Positions 37,482 through 46,224 of a stretch of 46,224 nucleotides of DNA are shown one piece after another (position 1 is the stretch's first letter; every line of letters starts with the position of its first letter). The notes under the pieces were generated by a model. It saw only the letters and a program-made list of their open reading frames with translations, ran no database searches and had not been told where the DNA came from. This DNA comes from Bacteroidales bacterium OttesenSCG-928-B11 (lineage in GTDB: Bacteria; Bacteroidota; Bacteroidia; Bacteroidales; WCHB1-69): positions 1-46,224 of the forward strand of contig JAJDJJ010000009.1 in the NCBI GenBank assembly GCA_030267125.1, written 5' to 3'. The position numbers were made by a program, and so were the translations under genes.

Positions 37482-37507
37482 CAAACCATTTTAAAACCTA
37501 AAATTTC

Positions 37508-38464
37508 ATGAATTTAGAAGACATTTTTTTAGCATCTACACACGGGAAAGAGCCCAAACAATTATATCAACCTATTGAGTATGTGATTATGCAACCGGGA
37601 AAACGAGTGCGTCCGCGCTTAGTACAGCTGAGCGCCGAGCTTTTTGATGGGGATCCCACTTGCGCGCTATACATTGGGGCGGCTTTCGAAATGCTCCATA
37701 ACTTCACCCTCATCCATGACGACATCATGGACAAAGCACCCATCCGTCGCGGAAAAGAGACTGTCTATAAAAAATGGAACAGCAATATCGCCATCTTGTC
37801 CGGTGACGCATTGGCTAACATGGCGTTGCAACAAATTCTCAACGCCGATATGGAGTGCGAAGCTCGCTTCAAAGTGATTGACATTTTCATAAAAACTTCG
37901 TTGGAAGTGTGCGAAGGGCAACAATATGACCTTAACTTTGAAACTTCCGACCACGTCACAATCGAGGAGTATCTGAAGATGATCCGGCTGAAAACCGCGG
38001 TGATGCTGGCCGGTTGTTTAAAAGCCGGCGCCATTCTTTCGGGCGCATCCGCTGAAGATCAAGAAACAATCTACAAATTCGGCATCGACCTCGGCATCGC
38101 ATTCCAGCTGAAAGACGATTTGCTGGATCTCTATGCCGATCATGAGGTTTTCGGCAAGAAAAAGGGAATGGATATTCAAGATAATAAAAAGACATACCTC
38201 TATTTGCAAGCATTGGAAGATGCCTCACCGGAACAACACAAAGAATTAAAAACGCTTTTTGCCTCCGATTCCGGGAACTTCAACGAGAAACTTTCCCGCG
38301 TGATGGCTATCTATGAATCGTTACGAATCAAAGAGAAAATAGAGGCGGTTGCGGATGGCTATATCGAAAACGCATTATCCACATTAGAGGCGATCAATCT
38401 ACCCTCTTCTAAAAAAGAAAACTTGAAAGAGATGACATTGCAACTTTGCAAAAGGACAAAATAA
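37508..38464 (+). CDS. polyprenyl synthetase family protein
   Basis: 'GKRVRPRLVQLSAEL', 'HNFTLIHDDIMDKAPIRRGKETVYKKW', 'FQLKDDLLDLYAD'. Confidence 0.95.
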   Translation: MNLEDIFLASTHGKEPKQLYQPIEYVIMQPGKRVRPRLVQLSAELFDGDPTCALYIGAAFEMLHNFTLIHDDIMDKAPIRRGKETVYKKWNSNIAILSGDALANMALQQILNADMECEARFKVIDIFIKTSLEVCEGQQYDLNFETSDHVTIEEYLKMIRLKTAVMLAGCLKAGAILSGASAEDQETIYKFGIDLGIAFQLKDDLLDLYADHEVFGKKKGMDIQDNKKTYLYLQALEDASPEQHKELKTLFASDSGNFNEKLSRVMAIYESLRIKEKIEAVADGYIENALSTLEAINLPSSKKENLKEMTLQLCKRTK

Positions 38465-38465
38465 G

Positions 38466-40271
38466 ATGCCCGAATTGCTTAATAAACGAATATATATTAT
38501 CTTCGGCATCATGCTGGTCTTTGCGGTAATCTATATTGTCCGTCTTTTTTCATTACAAGTAACCGATGATTTTTACAAACGTTCGGCCGATGAGAATGCG
38601 TTACGCTACATCACCGAACATCCCGTCAGGGGACTGATTTATGATCGGAACGATTCGCTGTTAGTCTATAACGAACCCGTTTACGACTTGATGGTTGTGC
38701 CCCATGAGTTACGTGAATTCGATACTGCCGACATGTGCCGTTTGTTAGAAATCGACAAGGAAACATTGCTCAAGCGAATCGAAAGAGCCCGAAGTTATTC
38801 ACCCCGATTGCCGAGCACATTCGAACAGCAGATGTCGAAAGAGGATTTCGCTTATTTGCAGGAAAAACTATACCAATTCCCCGGATTTTTCGTACAAAGC
38901 CGAACGTTGCGCTACTATCCCGAGCCAATCGCAGCGCACGTGCTCGGCTATGTGGGCGAGGTAAACAATGATGTCTTGGAAAATGACGCATACTACCAAT
39001 TGGGAGATTACATCGGGATCAGCGGTATTGAAAAGACTTACGAACCGGAGCTGCGCGGCGTGAAAGGGAAACGGATCGTGTTGGTGGATGTGCACAACCG
39101 GGAAAAGGGACGTTATCGCAACGGCGAAGAAGATGTGATGGCGATTCCCGGACAGCCTCTCTGGAGCACGCTAGATCTTAGCCTTCAAAAATACGGAGAG
39201 GAATTGATGCGTAACAAACGGGGCAGCATCGTAGCTATTGAACCCTCCACCGGTGAGATCCTCTGCATTGTTTCCAGCCCGGGATACGACCCGAATCTGT
39301 TAGTTGGGAAAAACCGCAGTAGGAATTATGCCAATCTGATAAACGACAATGTCAATAAACCGATATATAACAGAGCTCTGCAGGCGATGTATCCGCCCGG
39401 TTCCACTTTCAAGTTGATCAATGGATTGATTGCACAACAAGAGGGGGTTTTGGATCAGAACACGGTTTACCCTTGCCCCGGTGGCTACCAAATTGGCAGC
39501 CACACCATTGGTTGCCACCACGGCGGTGCCACTAATTTAGTATCGGCAGTGCAAGTCTCTTGTAACACCTATTTCTGCAAAGCTTTCTATAATATCATCT
39601 CCAACAAGAAGAAATACCCGACCATACAGGAGGGCTATCAGGCTTGGAAAGATCATGTGAACCGGATGGGCTTCGGCGTAACATTCGACACCGATTTACC
39701 CTTTGAGAACAAAGGGATCATCCCGTCGGTGGATTATTTCGATCGTATTTACCATGGACGATGGAATGGTAACTCTGTGGTTTCCATGGGAATCGGGCAG
39801 GGAGAAGCAGCCACCACGCCGTTGCAGATGGCCAACTCGATAGCCATCATTGCCAATCGCGGCTATTATATCAAACCGCACATCATTAAGGCGATCGGAT
39901 CAAAAGACATACCTAACGACCGTTTCAACGACGTAATTGAATCAGGTATTAACGAAGCGCATTTTGACCCGATCATCCGGGGCATGGTTGCCGCGGTAGA
40001 GGCAGGAACCGGTAGACAGGCAATCATCCCTGGCATCAAAGTGGCCGGCAAAACGGGAACGGCACAGAACCCGCACGGCAAAGACCATTCGGTTTTCGTT
40101 TGTTTCGCCCCTGCAGAAGATCCGAAAATTGCGATTTTCGTTTTGGTTGAAAACGGCGGGTGGGGCGGTTCCGTAGCGGCACCCATAGCCAGCCTCGTCG
40201 TAGAAAAATACCTCAAAGGTGAAATCGGTCGTACAGACCTCGAAAAAAGAATCTTGGAGTTGAAACCGTAA
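38466..40271 (+). CDS. mrdA: penicillin-binding protein 2
   Basis: N-terminal TM, 'PVRGLIYDRNDSLLVYNEPVYDLMVVP', 'YPPGSTFKLI', 'SCNTYF', 'KTGTAQNPHGKDHSVFVCFAP'. Confidence 0.96.
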   Translation: MPELLNKRIYIIFGIMLVFAVIYIVRLFSLQVTDDFYKRSADENALRYITEHPVRGLIYDRNDSLLVYNEPVYDLMVVPHELREFDTADMCRLLEIDKETLLKRIERARSYSPRLPSTFEQQMSKEDFAYLQEKLYQFPGFFVQSRTLRYYPEPIAAHVLGYVGEVNNDVLENDAYYQLGDYIGISGIEKTYEPELRGVKGKRIVLVDVHNREKGRYRNGEEDVMAIPGQPLWSTLDLSLQKYGEELMRNKRGSIVAIEPSTGEILCIVSSPGYDPNLLVGKNRSRNYANLINDNVNKPIYNRALQAMYPPGSTFKLINGLIAQQEGVLDQNTVYPCPGGYQIGSHTIGCHHGGATNLVSAVQVSCNTYFCKAFYNIISNKKKYPTIQEGYQAWKDHVNRMGFGVTFDTDLPFENKGIIPSVDYFDRIYHGRWNGNSVVSMGIGQGEAATTPLQMANSIAIIANRGYYIKPHIIKAIGSKDIPNDRFNDVIESGINEAHFDPIIRGMVAAVEAGTGRQAIIPGIKVAGKTGTAQNPHGKDHSVFVCFAPAEDPKIAIFVLVENGGWGGSVAAPIASLVVEKYLKGEIGRTDLEKRILELKP

Positions 40272-40274
40272 GTT

Positions 40275-41528
40275 ATGTTCATAGAAAACAGACAAAAAAT
40301 ATCAAAGGGCTTCGATGTCCAACTGATCATCCTTTATATCATTTTCGTGATGATCGGCTGGTTTTCGATCTTCTCTTCTTCCTACGATCCCGTTGCGTTT
40401 AATGGTATCTTCAACTTGGACACACCTTATGGCAGGCAGCTGGTTTGGATAGGAACATCTATCCTCATCGCCATCGTCATCCTCTTCCTTGATAGCCGTA
40501 TTTTTCAAAACTACGCCTATCATATCTACTTGACATGCTTGATTTTGCTGATTTTAGTCCTCTTTGTGGGCACCGAGATTTCGGGAGCAAAGGCGTGGAT
40601 TAAGATCGGCCCGTTCAGCTTGCAACCCAGCGAGTTCATGAAAATGGCAACCGCATTGGCATTAGCAAAGTTCCTGAACGAAGGGAAAACCGGATCAGAA
40701 AAACGGAACACATGGTTGCTCTGTTTCGTCATCATCCTGATTCCCGTATTAGTCATCATGCTCCAAAAAGACACTGGATCGGCATTAGTCTATGCTTCTT
40801 TCATTGTGCTTTTTTACCGTGAAGGAATGAGTGGGCGCTTCTTTATCTGGGGCGCATTCATCGCCGTCATTGCCATTGTCACACTGTACCTCAATGAACT
40901 ATACGCTGTCGGATTATTAGTGATCATCTTCTTGATTTACATACTCGCTAATAAAAATGCAAGAAGAAATATTAGGAAACCATTGGTCGTATTAGGCATT
41001 GGTATCGCATTTGTCTTTATGGTCAATGTGATATATGAGAATGTTTTCGAGCCTCATCAAAAACAACGTATCGATTCACTGCTGGGCAAAACATCTGACC
41101 CAAAAGGTATTGACTTCAACCTCAACCAGTCGAAAATCGCCATCGGTTCCGGTGGTTTTGCGGGCAAGGGTTTCTTGAAAGGCACGCAAACTAAATTCAA
41201 CTTCGTGCCTGAACAGAGCACCGACTTTATCTTTTGCAGTATCGGCGAAGAGTGGGGTTTCTTAGGTTCATTAGCGATCGTCTCTCTGTTTGTCTATTTG
41301 GTTTTCCGGATAATCTGGTTGGCAGAGAAACACCGCAACCCCTTCGTCCGTTACTATGGCTACGGCATCGCCGGCATCTTCTTCTTCCACTTCCTCATCA
41401 ATATCGGTATGACGATTGGTTTGGTGCCTATCATCGGTATTCCGTTGCCATTCATCAGTTACGGTGGTTCCTCCCTGTGGGCATTCACAACAATGTTGTT
41501 TGTGTTTATTAATTTGAATGACGCTTGA
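40275..41528 (+). CDS. rodA: rod shape-determining protein RodA (SEDS family)
   Basis: 'GAKAWIKIGPFSLQPSEFMKMATALALA', 'FVPEQSTDFIFCSIGEEWGFLG', 'GIPLPFISYGGSSL'. Confidence 0.96.
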   Translation: MFIENRQKISKGFDVQLIILYIIFVMIGWFSIFSSSYDPVAFNGIFNLDTPYGRQLVWIGTSILIAIVILFLDSRIFQNYAYHIYLTCLILLILVLFVGTEISGAKAWIKIGPFSLQPSEFMKMATALALAKFLNEGKTGSEKRNTWLLCFVIILIPVLVIMLQKDTGSALVYASFIVLFYREGMSGRFFIWGAFIAVIAIVTLYLNELYAVGLLVIIFLIYILANKNARRNIRKPLVVLGIGIAFVFMVNVIYENVFEPHQKQRIDSLLGKTSDPKGIDFNLNQSKIAIGSGGFAGKGFLKGTQTKFNFVPEQSTDFIFCSIGEEWGFLGSLAIVSLFVYLVFRIIWLAEKHRNPFVRYYGYGIAGIFFFHFLINIGMTIGLVPIIGIPLPFISYGGSSLWAFTTMLFVFINLNDA

Positions 41529-41582
41529 TGGATGTTAAGAGCACCTTAAAAGACAGTTAGCTTGAAATCTTAAAATAAAATT

Positions 41583-42824
41583 ATGATAATAATAAATATC
41601 GGTGACGAACTTCTTATTGGTCAGGTAATCAATAGCAACGCCGCTTTTATTGCGGAGAGAATGAACAGTATCGGCATCCCTGTCGAGGAGGCCGTTGTGA
41701 TTAGCGATCAGGAAGAGGCGATGAAGAATAATATACTTGAAGCATTGGGTAAGACTGACTTGGTGTTAGTTACGGGCGGGTTAGGCCCTACGAAGGACGA
41801 TCGCACCAAGAAGGTGCTCTGTGAGATTTTCGGTATGTCGCTAAAAATAGACCAGCCTTCGTTGGATCGGATCACAGCTATGTTTAACCGAAGGGGGATA
41901 ACACTTTCCGAAAATAACCGCTTGCAAGCCGAACTCCCTGATGGTGCGGATATCATCCCTAACGAAAACGGGACAGCACCGGGAATGTGGTTTGAGAAAG
42001 ATGGCAAGGTGTTGGTTTCGATGCCGGGTGTGCCCTTTGAGATGAAAGCGATGATGGGCGACATTCTCCCTAAGATTGTCGAACGTTTCCACCCCGACGC
42101 GGCAATCCTGCATAAAGTGGTACAAACCTCAGGCATCGGTGAAAGTGATCTTTCCGATCTGCTGGAGGATTGGGAAACCGCTTTGCCGAAAGAGATCTCG
42201 CTGGCATACCTGCCTCGTCCGGGCATCGTTCGCTTACGCCTCACCGCAACGGGTAATGACAAAACACTACTCGAAAACTTATTGCAAGATGAGATCAGGA
42301 AATTGAAAAAAATCGCAGGACAATATATTTGGAGTTACGAGGATAACCAATTAGAGGATGAGATCGGAAAACGGTTGACGAAGATGAAGAAGACGTTGAC
42401 GCTGGCCGAGAGTTGCACCGGTGGCTACATCGCCCACCGCATCACTTCCGTTCCAGGCAGTTCCAACTATTTTAAAGGTTCGATCGTGAGTTATTCCAAT
42501 GAGATCAAGCGGAACATACTCAACGTGCGGGAGGCAAATCTAAAGAAACATGGTGCAGTAAGCGAACCGGTAGTTTCCGACATGGCGATCAACAGTATGG
42601 ATCTTTTCGACGCCGATTTCTCTATCGCGGTTTCCGGCATCGCCGGCCCGGATGGTGGAACCGTCGATAAACCCGTTGGTACTGTGTGGATTGCCGTGGC
42701 AACACCCACCCGTTTATACACCGAACAGTTTCATTTTCTTGCCGCCGGCGGCCGCGCAACCATCATCGAAAGAACTGCAGCAGCAGCAATGAGTATGCTA
42801 TTGAAGATCATGATTAATGGTTAG
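41583..42824 (+). CDS. cinA: CinA family protein (competence/damage-inducible, NMN deamidase-like C-domain)
   Basis: '[25 protein letters not shown]', '[14 protein letters not shown]', '[39 protein letters not shown]'. Confidence 0.95.
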   Translation: MIIINIGDELLIGQVINSNAAFIAERMNSIGIPVEEAVVISDQEEAMKNNILEALGKTDLVLVTGGLGPTKDDRTKKVLCEIFGMSLKIDQPSLDRITAMFNRRGITLSENNRLQAELPDGADIIPNENGTAPGMWFEKDGKVLVSMPGVPFEMKAMMGDILPKIVERFHPDAAILHKVVQTSGIGESDLSDLLEDWETALPKEISLAYLPRPGIVRLRLTATGNDKTLLENLLQDEIRKLKKIAGQYIWSYEDNQLEDEIGKRLTKMKKTLTLAESCTGGYIAHRITSVPGSSNYFKGSIVSYSNEIKRNILNVREANLKKHGAVSEPVVSDMAINSMDLFDADFSIAVSGIAGPDGGTVDKPVGTVWIAVATPTRLYTEQFHFLAAGGRATIIERTAAAAMSMLLKIMING

Positions 42825-43659
42825 TCATCGACCTCAACAACTCGATTTCTGATTTCCAAAGGGTTTCATCGGGCGTTTCAAGAATAACCGGCATATCATC
42901 AAAACGATCGTCGTTCATAAAACGTTTGAAGAAATCAAGCCCCAAAAACCCTTTTCCGATACTATCATGACGGTCCACTTTGCTGCCGTATGTTTTTTTA
43001 GTATCATTTAAATGTATGGCTTTCAGATATTTCTTACCAATAATTTCATCAAATTTTTTGAACGTGGCAGCATAACCTTTTTCGGTTTTGATGTCATAGC
43101 CGGCAGAATAGACGTGGCAGGTGTCAATACAAATCCCTATTCTATTTTTATCTTCTACTTTATCAATGATATGCGCCAACTGTTCGAAAAGGAAACCCAC
43201 ATTACTCCCTTGCCCCGCGGTGTTTTCAATCACCGCCGTCACGCCACGGGTTTTGTCCAGCGTGATATTGATGGTTTCCGCAATGCGATCCAGGCATTCA
43301 TCCATCGAAATCGCATTGAGGTGGCTGCCCGGATGAAAATTGAGCATCTGTAGCCCCAGTTGTTCACAACGTTGCATCTCGTCCAAAAATGCCGCCCGCG
43401 ATTTTTCCAGCGCCTCCTTCTCAGGATGCCCCAAATTGATGAGATAGCTGTCGTGGGGCAAGATGTGTGACGCACTTAATCCCAGTTTCTCGCAATGCTC
43501 TTTGAAGGCGGCGATACTCTTTTCGGTGAGCGGAGCCGCTTTCCATTGTCGTTGGTTTTTGGTGAAAAGAGCGAAAGCATTCGCCCCTAATTCAGCAGCA
43601 TTGAGCGGTGCATTCTCCACGCCACCCGCCGCACTTACATGTGGTCCAATAAATTTCAT
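42814..43659 (-). CDS. nfo: deoxyribonuclease IV
   Basis: '[16 protein letters not shown]', 'LNFHPGSHL', '[16 protein letters not shown]', '[25 protein letters not shown]'. Confidence 0.96.
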   Translation of the reverse strand: MKFIGPHVSAAGGVENAPLNAAELGANAFALFTKNQRQWKAAPLTEKSIAAFKEHCEKLGLSASHILPHDSYLINLGHPEKEALEKSRAAFLDEMQRCEQLGLQMLNFHPGSHLNAISMDECLDRIAETINITLDKTRGVTAVIENTAGQGSNVGFLFEQLAHIIDKVEDKNRIGICIDTCHVYSAGYDIKTEKGYAATFKKFDEIIGKKYLKAIHLNDTKKTYGSKVDRHDSIGKGFLGLDFFKRFMNDDRFDDMPVILETPDETLWKSEIELLRSMTNH

Positions 43660-43691
43660 TTGGTTCTATTTTTTACTCAATATTCCATTAA

Positions 43692-45527
43692 TCACCGGTC
43701 ACCAACCACTATCTTCATTTCACACTTCCCACAATCGAACTTCAATTTGAAGGTGTGCTGTTTGTGTTTCAGGTAGAGTGGTTCATTAATTTGTTGAGGG
43801 TTATCCTCTTTTGGACAAGCGTTTAGAACATGCTTGATACAATATTTACAATTCATCAGCGTGATATCCTTGGGCATTTGCTGCTCCATAGCAGGTTCAA
43901 TCTCCTTGGCACCATGATTACGATAAAAATTTTTAGCACTGCTATTCAATACATTCGCCATATAATCCAGCGTTTGTGCATCGAAAAAATTGGTTTTCGT
44001 TTTCGAAGGAATACGAAGATGTTCGGTTTTGGATTTTTCAAAATTACGAAGCCTTTCTTTCATCAGCAAATCAACACCTTGTGTTTTCCATTTTGCTACT
44101 GATGAGGCTGGAATAAACCATGGTTTTGAAAAATAGTGTTCAAATGAGCCCAGGTAGAAGATGGTATTTCCTAATTTCGAGAAAGTCTTTTTCAAATTCC
44201 CCATCGCCTCTTCACCTTTCACGGCTTCTTGTTTTTCAGCATCTACGGCAAACGAAACGCTGTTTTCATCTTCATCCGAAAAGGTAAGATAAAAGCCCTC
44301 GCTTGTCTCCTCTGCAATAATGCCAATGGCAATCTCCCTGCGGGTTTTCGCCTTCTTCAGCAAATTATTAAAATAGTGGTCATCGTTGCGGTAGATTACT
44401 GTCTCTTTGAATAAAACAGGCATTTTTTCGGGATAGAGTTTACCGTTCTCCACCTTATTAATCCGAAATCCTTCCAGCTCACCGGCTTTGTTAAAAAAGC
44501 AAAGCCCATCACCATTTGCAAAATTATAATCACCGTTTATCGTCAGAAAATCAGGATGAATAGCATCTACTTTCCCCACTTTTTCGCCAATCGATTTTGG
44601 TGTATCGAACCAATAGTTTTCCCGCTCCCGACCGTTTAAGAAATAGCTGGAAGAACCTCGATGGAAAGTCTTCGTCAATTGGGGCTTGAAGGTAAAAATT
44701 TCCTGTCCTGAAGAAGCACGGCTATAGTCTTTATTTTCCAAAACTTGGTCTAAATGCTGCCTGAACCATGCGGTCACATTTTTCACATAATTCACCTCTT
44801 TCAGTCGTCCTTCGATTTTGAAAGAGGTAATTCCTGCTTCAATCATCTGTTGCAAGTCCTTGGTTCGGTTCATGTCTTGCAATGAAAGCAGGTGTTTATT
44901 GCTGATCAACGGGTGTTGATATTTATCCGTCAATGTGTAAGGCAATCGACAAAACTGCGCGCAATTTCCGCGGTTAGCACTCCGTCCCGCACAATATTGA
45001 CTCATATAACAACGCCCACTGTAACTAACACATACCGCACCATAGACAAATGCTTCCAATTCTATTTCCGTTTGTGACGATATTTCCGCAATTTGCTGCA
45101 ATGACAATTCACGGGCAAGTACAACACGTTCAAAACCAACATCTTTTAAAAAATTAATTTTATCAATGGATCGGTTATCTGTTTGGGTGCTGGCGTGTAA
45201 TGGTATCGGTGGGAGATCCAACATCAGAAGCCCCATGTCTTGAATAATCAACGCATCCGCACCCATATCGTAGAGTTGGTTAACCAGCAGTTGAGCTTCT
45301 TCCAACTCCTTGTCGGTCAAAATGGTGTTGAGTGTGACAAAAACTTTTCCGTAGTATTGGTGGGCATAATTACACAGCTGTTCGATATCTTGCAGCGAAT
45401 TTCCGGCAGCCGCCCTTGCCCCGAACTTACTTGCACCAATATAAACCGCATCCGCTCCATTATTGATCGCTTCTATTCCGCATGTCAAATTCTTCGCCGG
45501 TGCCAGCAACTCTATTTTTTTCATCAT
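43692..45527 (-). CDS. U32 family peptidase / RlhA-like protein
   Basis: 'ELLAPAKNLTCGIEAINNGADAVYIGA', 'AVCVSYSGRCYMSQYCAGRSANRGNCAQFCRLPY', 'GITSFKIEGRLKEVNYV'. Confidence 0.93.
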   Translation of the reverse strand: MMKKIELLAPAKNLTCGIEAINNGADAVYIGASKFGARAAAGNSLQDIEQLCNYAHQYYGKVFVTLNTILTDKELEEAQLLVNQLYDMGADALIIQDMGLLMLDLPPIPLHASTQTDNRSIDKINFLKDVGFERVVLARELSLQQIAEISSQTEIELEAFVYGAVCVSYSGRCYMSQYCAGRSANRGNCAQFCRLPYTLTDKYQHPLISNKHLLSLQDMNRTKDLQQMIEAGITSFKIEGRLKEVNYVKNVTAWFRQHLDQVLENKDYSRASSGQEIFTFKPQLTKTFHRGSSSYFLNGRERENYWFDTPKSIGEKVGKVDAIHPDFLTINGDYNFANGDGLCFFNKAGELEGFRINKVENGKLYPEKMPVLFKETVIYRNDDHYFNNLLKKAKTRREIAIGIIAEETSEGFYLTFSDEDENSVSFAVDAEKQEAVKGEEAMGNLKKTFSKLGNTIFYLGSFEHYFSKPWFIPASSVAKWKTQGVDLLMKERLRNFEKSKTEHLRIPSKTKTNFFDAQTLDYMANVLNSSAKNFYRNHGAKEIEPAMEQQMPKDITLMNCKYCIKHVLNACPKEDNPQQINEPLYLKHKQHTFKLKFDCGKCEMKIVVGDR

Positions 45528-45606
45528 AAAAGGATATGATTATGGAAACGCAAAAATATCACTTTTTGTTGAAGTTTGTGAAGCATGGGAAATTGCAAAA
45601 AAATCT

Positions 45607-45614
45607 TACTTTTG
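45607..45614 (+). promoter_or_regulatory. candidate -7 box TACTTTTG upstream of the TonB-domain gene
   Basis: TAnnTTTG match ~97 nt before ATG. Confidence 0.4.
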
Positions 45615-45710
45615 CAATCACTACTCTACTAATAGATAAAAAACTTACAGACTCAAAAAGCTCAACAAGCACCATATAGAAAATTATACACCCATAAAAA
45701 CCAATATCTT

Positions 45711-46217
45711 ATGAAAAATTGCAACCCTCTAAAGAAAATACCGGCTCTTTTTGCATTCCTGTTTTGTGGTTTTATCACGCTTAATGCGAATGAAGTTGTG
45801 ACAAAGGAAACAGCCACCATTGAAGATCATTTTTCATTTTTTAGCGTGGATGACGACACTACGAAGAAAGAATCCCTCGATAAGACCTATTCCCCTCCAA
45901 AATTTCCGGGAGGATTGGAAGCACTTTATGCTTTTATGGGTAAGAATCTGGAATATCCTCAAAAGGCAGTTGATCAAAATATTGAAGGCATGGTAATTCT
46001 CGAATTTGTCGTCACAAAAGAGGGAAATGTAGATGAAGCCAGAATTTATTCCAGCACGAATGATGTTTTTAATGAAGAAGCGCTTCGTCTCGCAGCGATC
46101 ATGCCTCAATGGACTCCTGCTATACATAATGGAAAGCCCGTTAAGAGTTACTATCAGCTTCCTATGCAATTTAAATTTGAAGGAAAAGCGAAAAAAGGAA
46201 AGAAAAAGCGGAATTAA
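45711..46217 (+). CDS. energy transducer TonB C-terminal domain protein with signal peptide
   Basis: 'FPGGLEALYAFMGKNLEYPQKAVDQNIEGMVILEFVVTKEGNVDEARIYSSTNDVFNEEALRLAAIMPQWTPAIHNGKPVKSYYQLPMQFKF'. Confidence 0.88.
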   Translation: MKNCNPLKKIPALFAFLFCGFITLNANEVVTKETATIEDHFSFFSVDDDTTKKESLDKTYSPPKFPGGLEALYAFMGKNLEYPQKAVDQNIEGMVILEFVVTKEGNVDEARIYSSTNDVFNEEALRLAAIMPQWTPAIHNGKPVKSYYQLPMQFKFEGKAKKGKKKRN

Positions 46218-46224
46218 TCCCTGG

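Noticed and set aside
41708-42262. 184-aa minus-strand ORF (and 41841..42125)
   Set aside because: Antisense to cinA, Ser/Ile-rich shadow translation, no signal or motif.
1-46224. CRISPR array, prophage, IS element, integrative element boundaries, tRNA/rRNA genes
   Set aside because: No regularly spaced identical repeats, phage structural genes, transposases, integrases or cloverleaf/rRNA sequences were seen.

Overview
The window is a 46.2-kb, mostly housekeeping segment of a Bacteroidota (Bacteroidales-like) chromosome. I infer this from gene content, TAnnTTTG-type -7 boxes upstream of many genes, and lipoprotein signals. It is densely coding, with about 40 supportable CDSs and no rRNA, tRNA, CRISPR array or transposase seen. 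Recognisable genes: lrgAB, an HdrD/CCG-type Fe-S protein, YkuD L,D-transpeptidase, two nitroreductases flanking an FMN-binding/NosR-like membrane protein and a lipoprotein flavin reductase, GT2, I42/chagasin inhibitor, AddA-like helicase-nuclease, histidine kinase/NtrC/TolC, SulP, SufE, aspartokinase, metG, rfbC, gph-like, hldD, recQ, Skp/OmpH-like, tnaA, GH88, AbiEi/AbiEii, DUF2264, polyprenyl synthase, mrdA-rodA, cinA, nfo, U32 peptidase and a TonB-domain protein. Best candidates for follow-up: (1) a five-gene operon (3.4-7.5 kb) that looks like an extracytosolic flavin electron-transfer system, with a predicted covalent-FMN site, CxxxCP membrane Fe-S motifs, a membrane-anchored nitroreductase and a lipoprotein flavin reductase; (2) a near-consensus sigma-54 promoter plus an 18-bp palindrome upstream of tolC-ntrC-HK; (3) a ~260-bp inverted doublet of three-hairpin REP-like units with a compensatory stem change; (4) an AbiE toxin-antitoxin pair inserted between two polysaccharide-utilisation genes, with a palindromic operator embedded in its promoter; (5) a small gene split by an apparent frameshift at ~22.26-22.32 kb. 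All functional calls come from reading motifs by eye; no database search was run.
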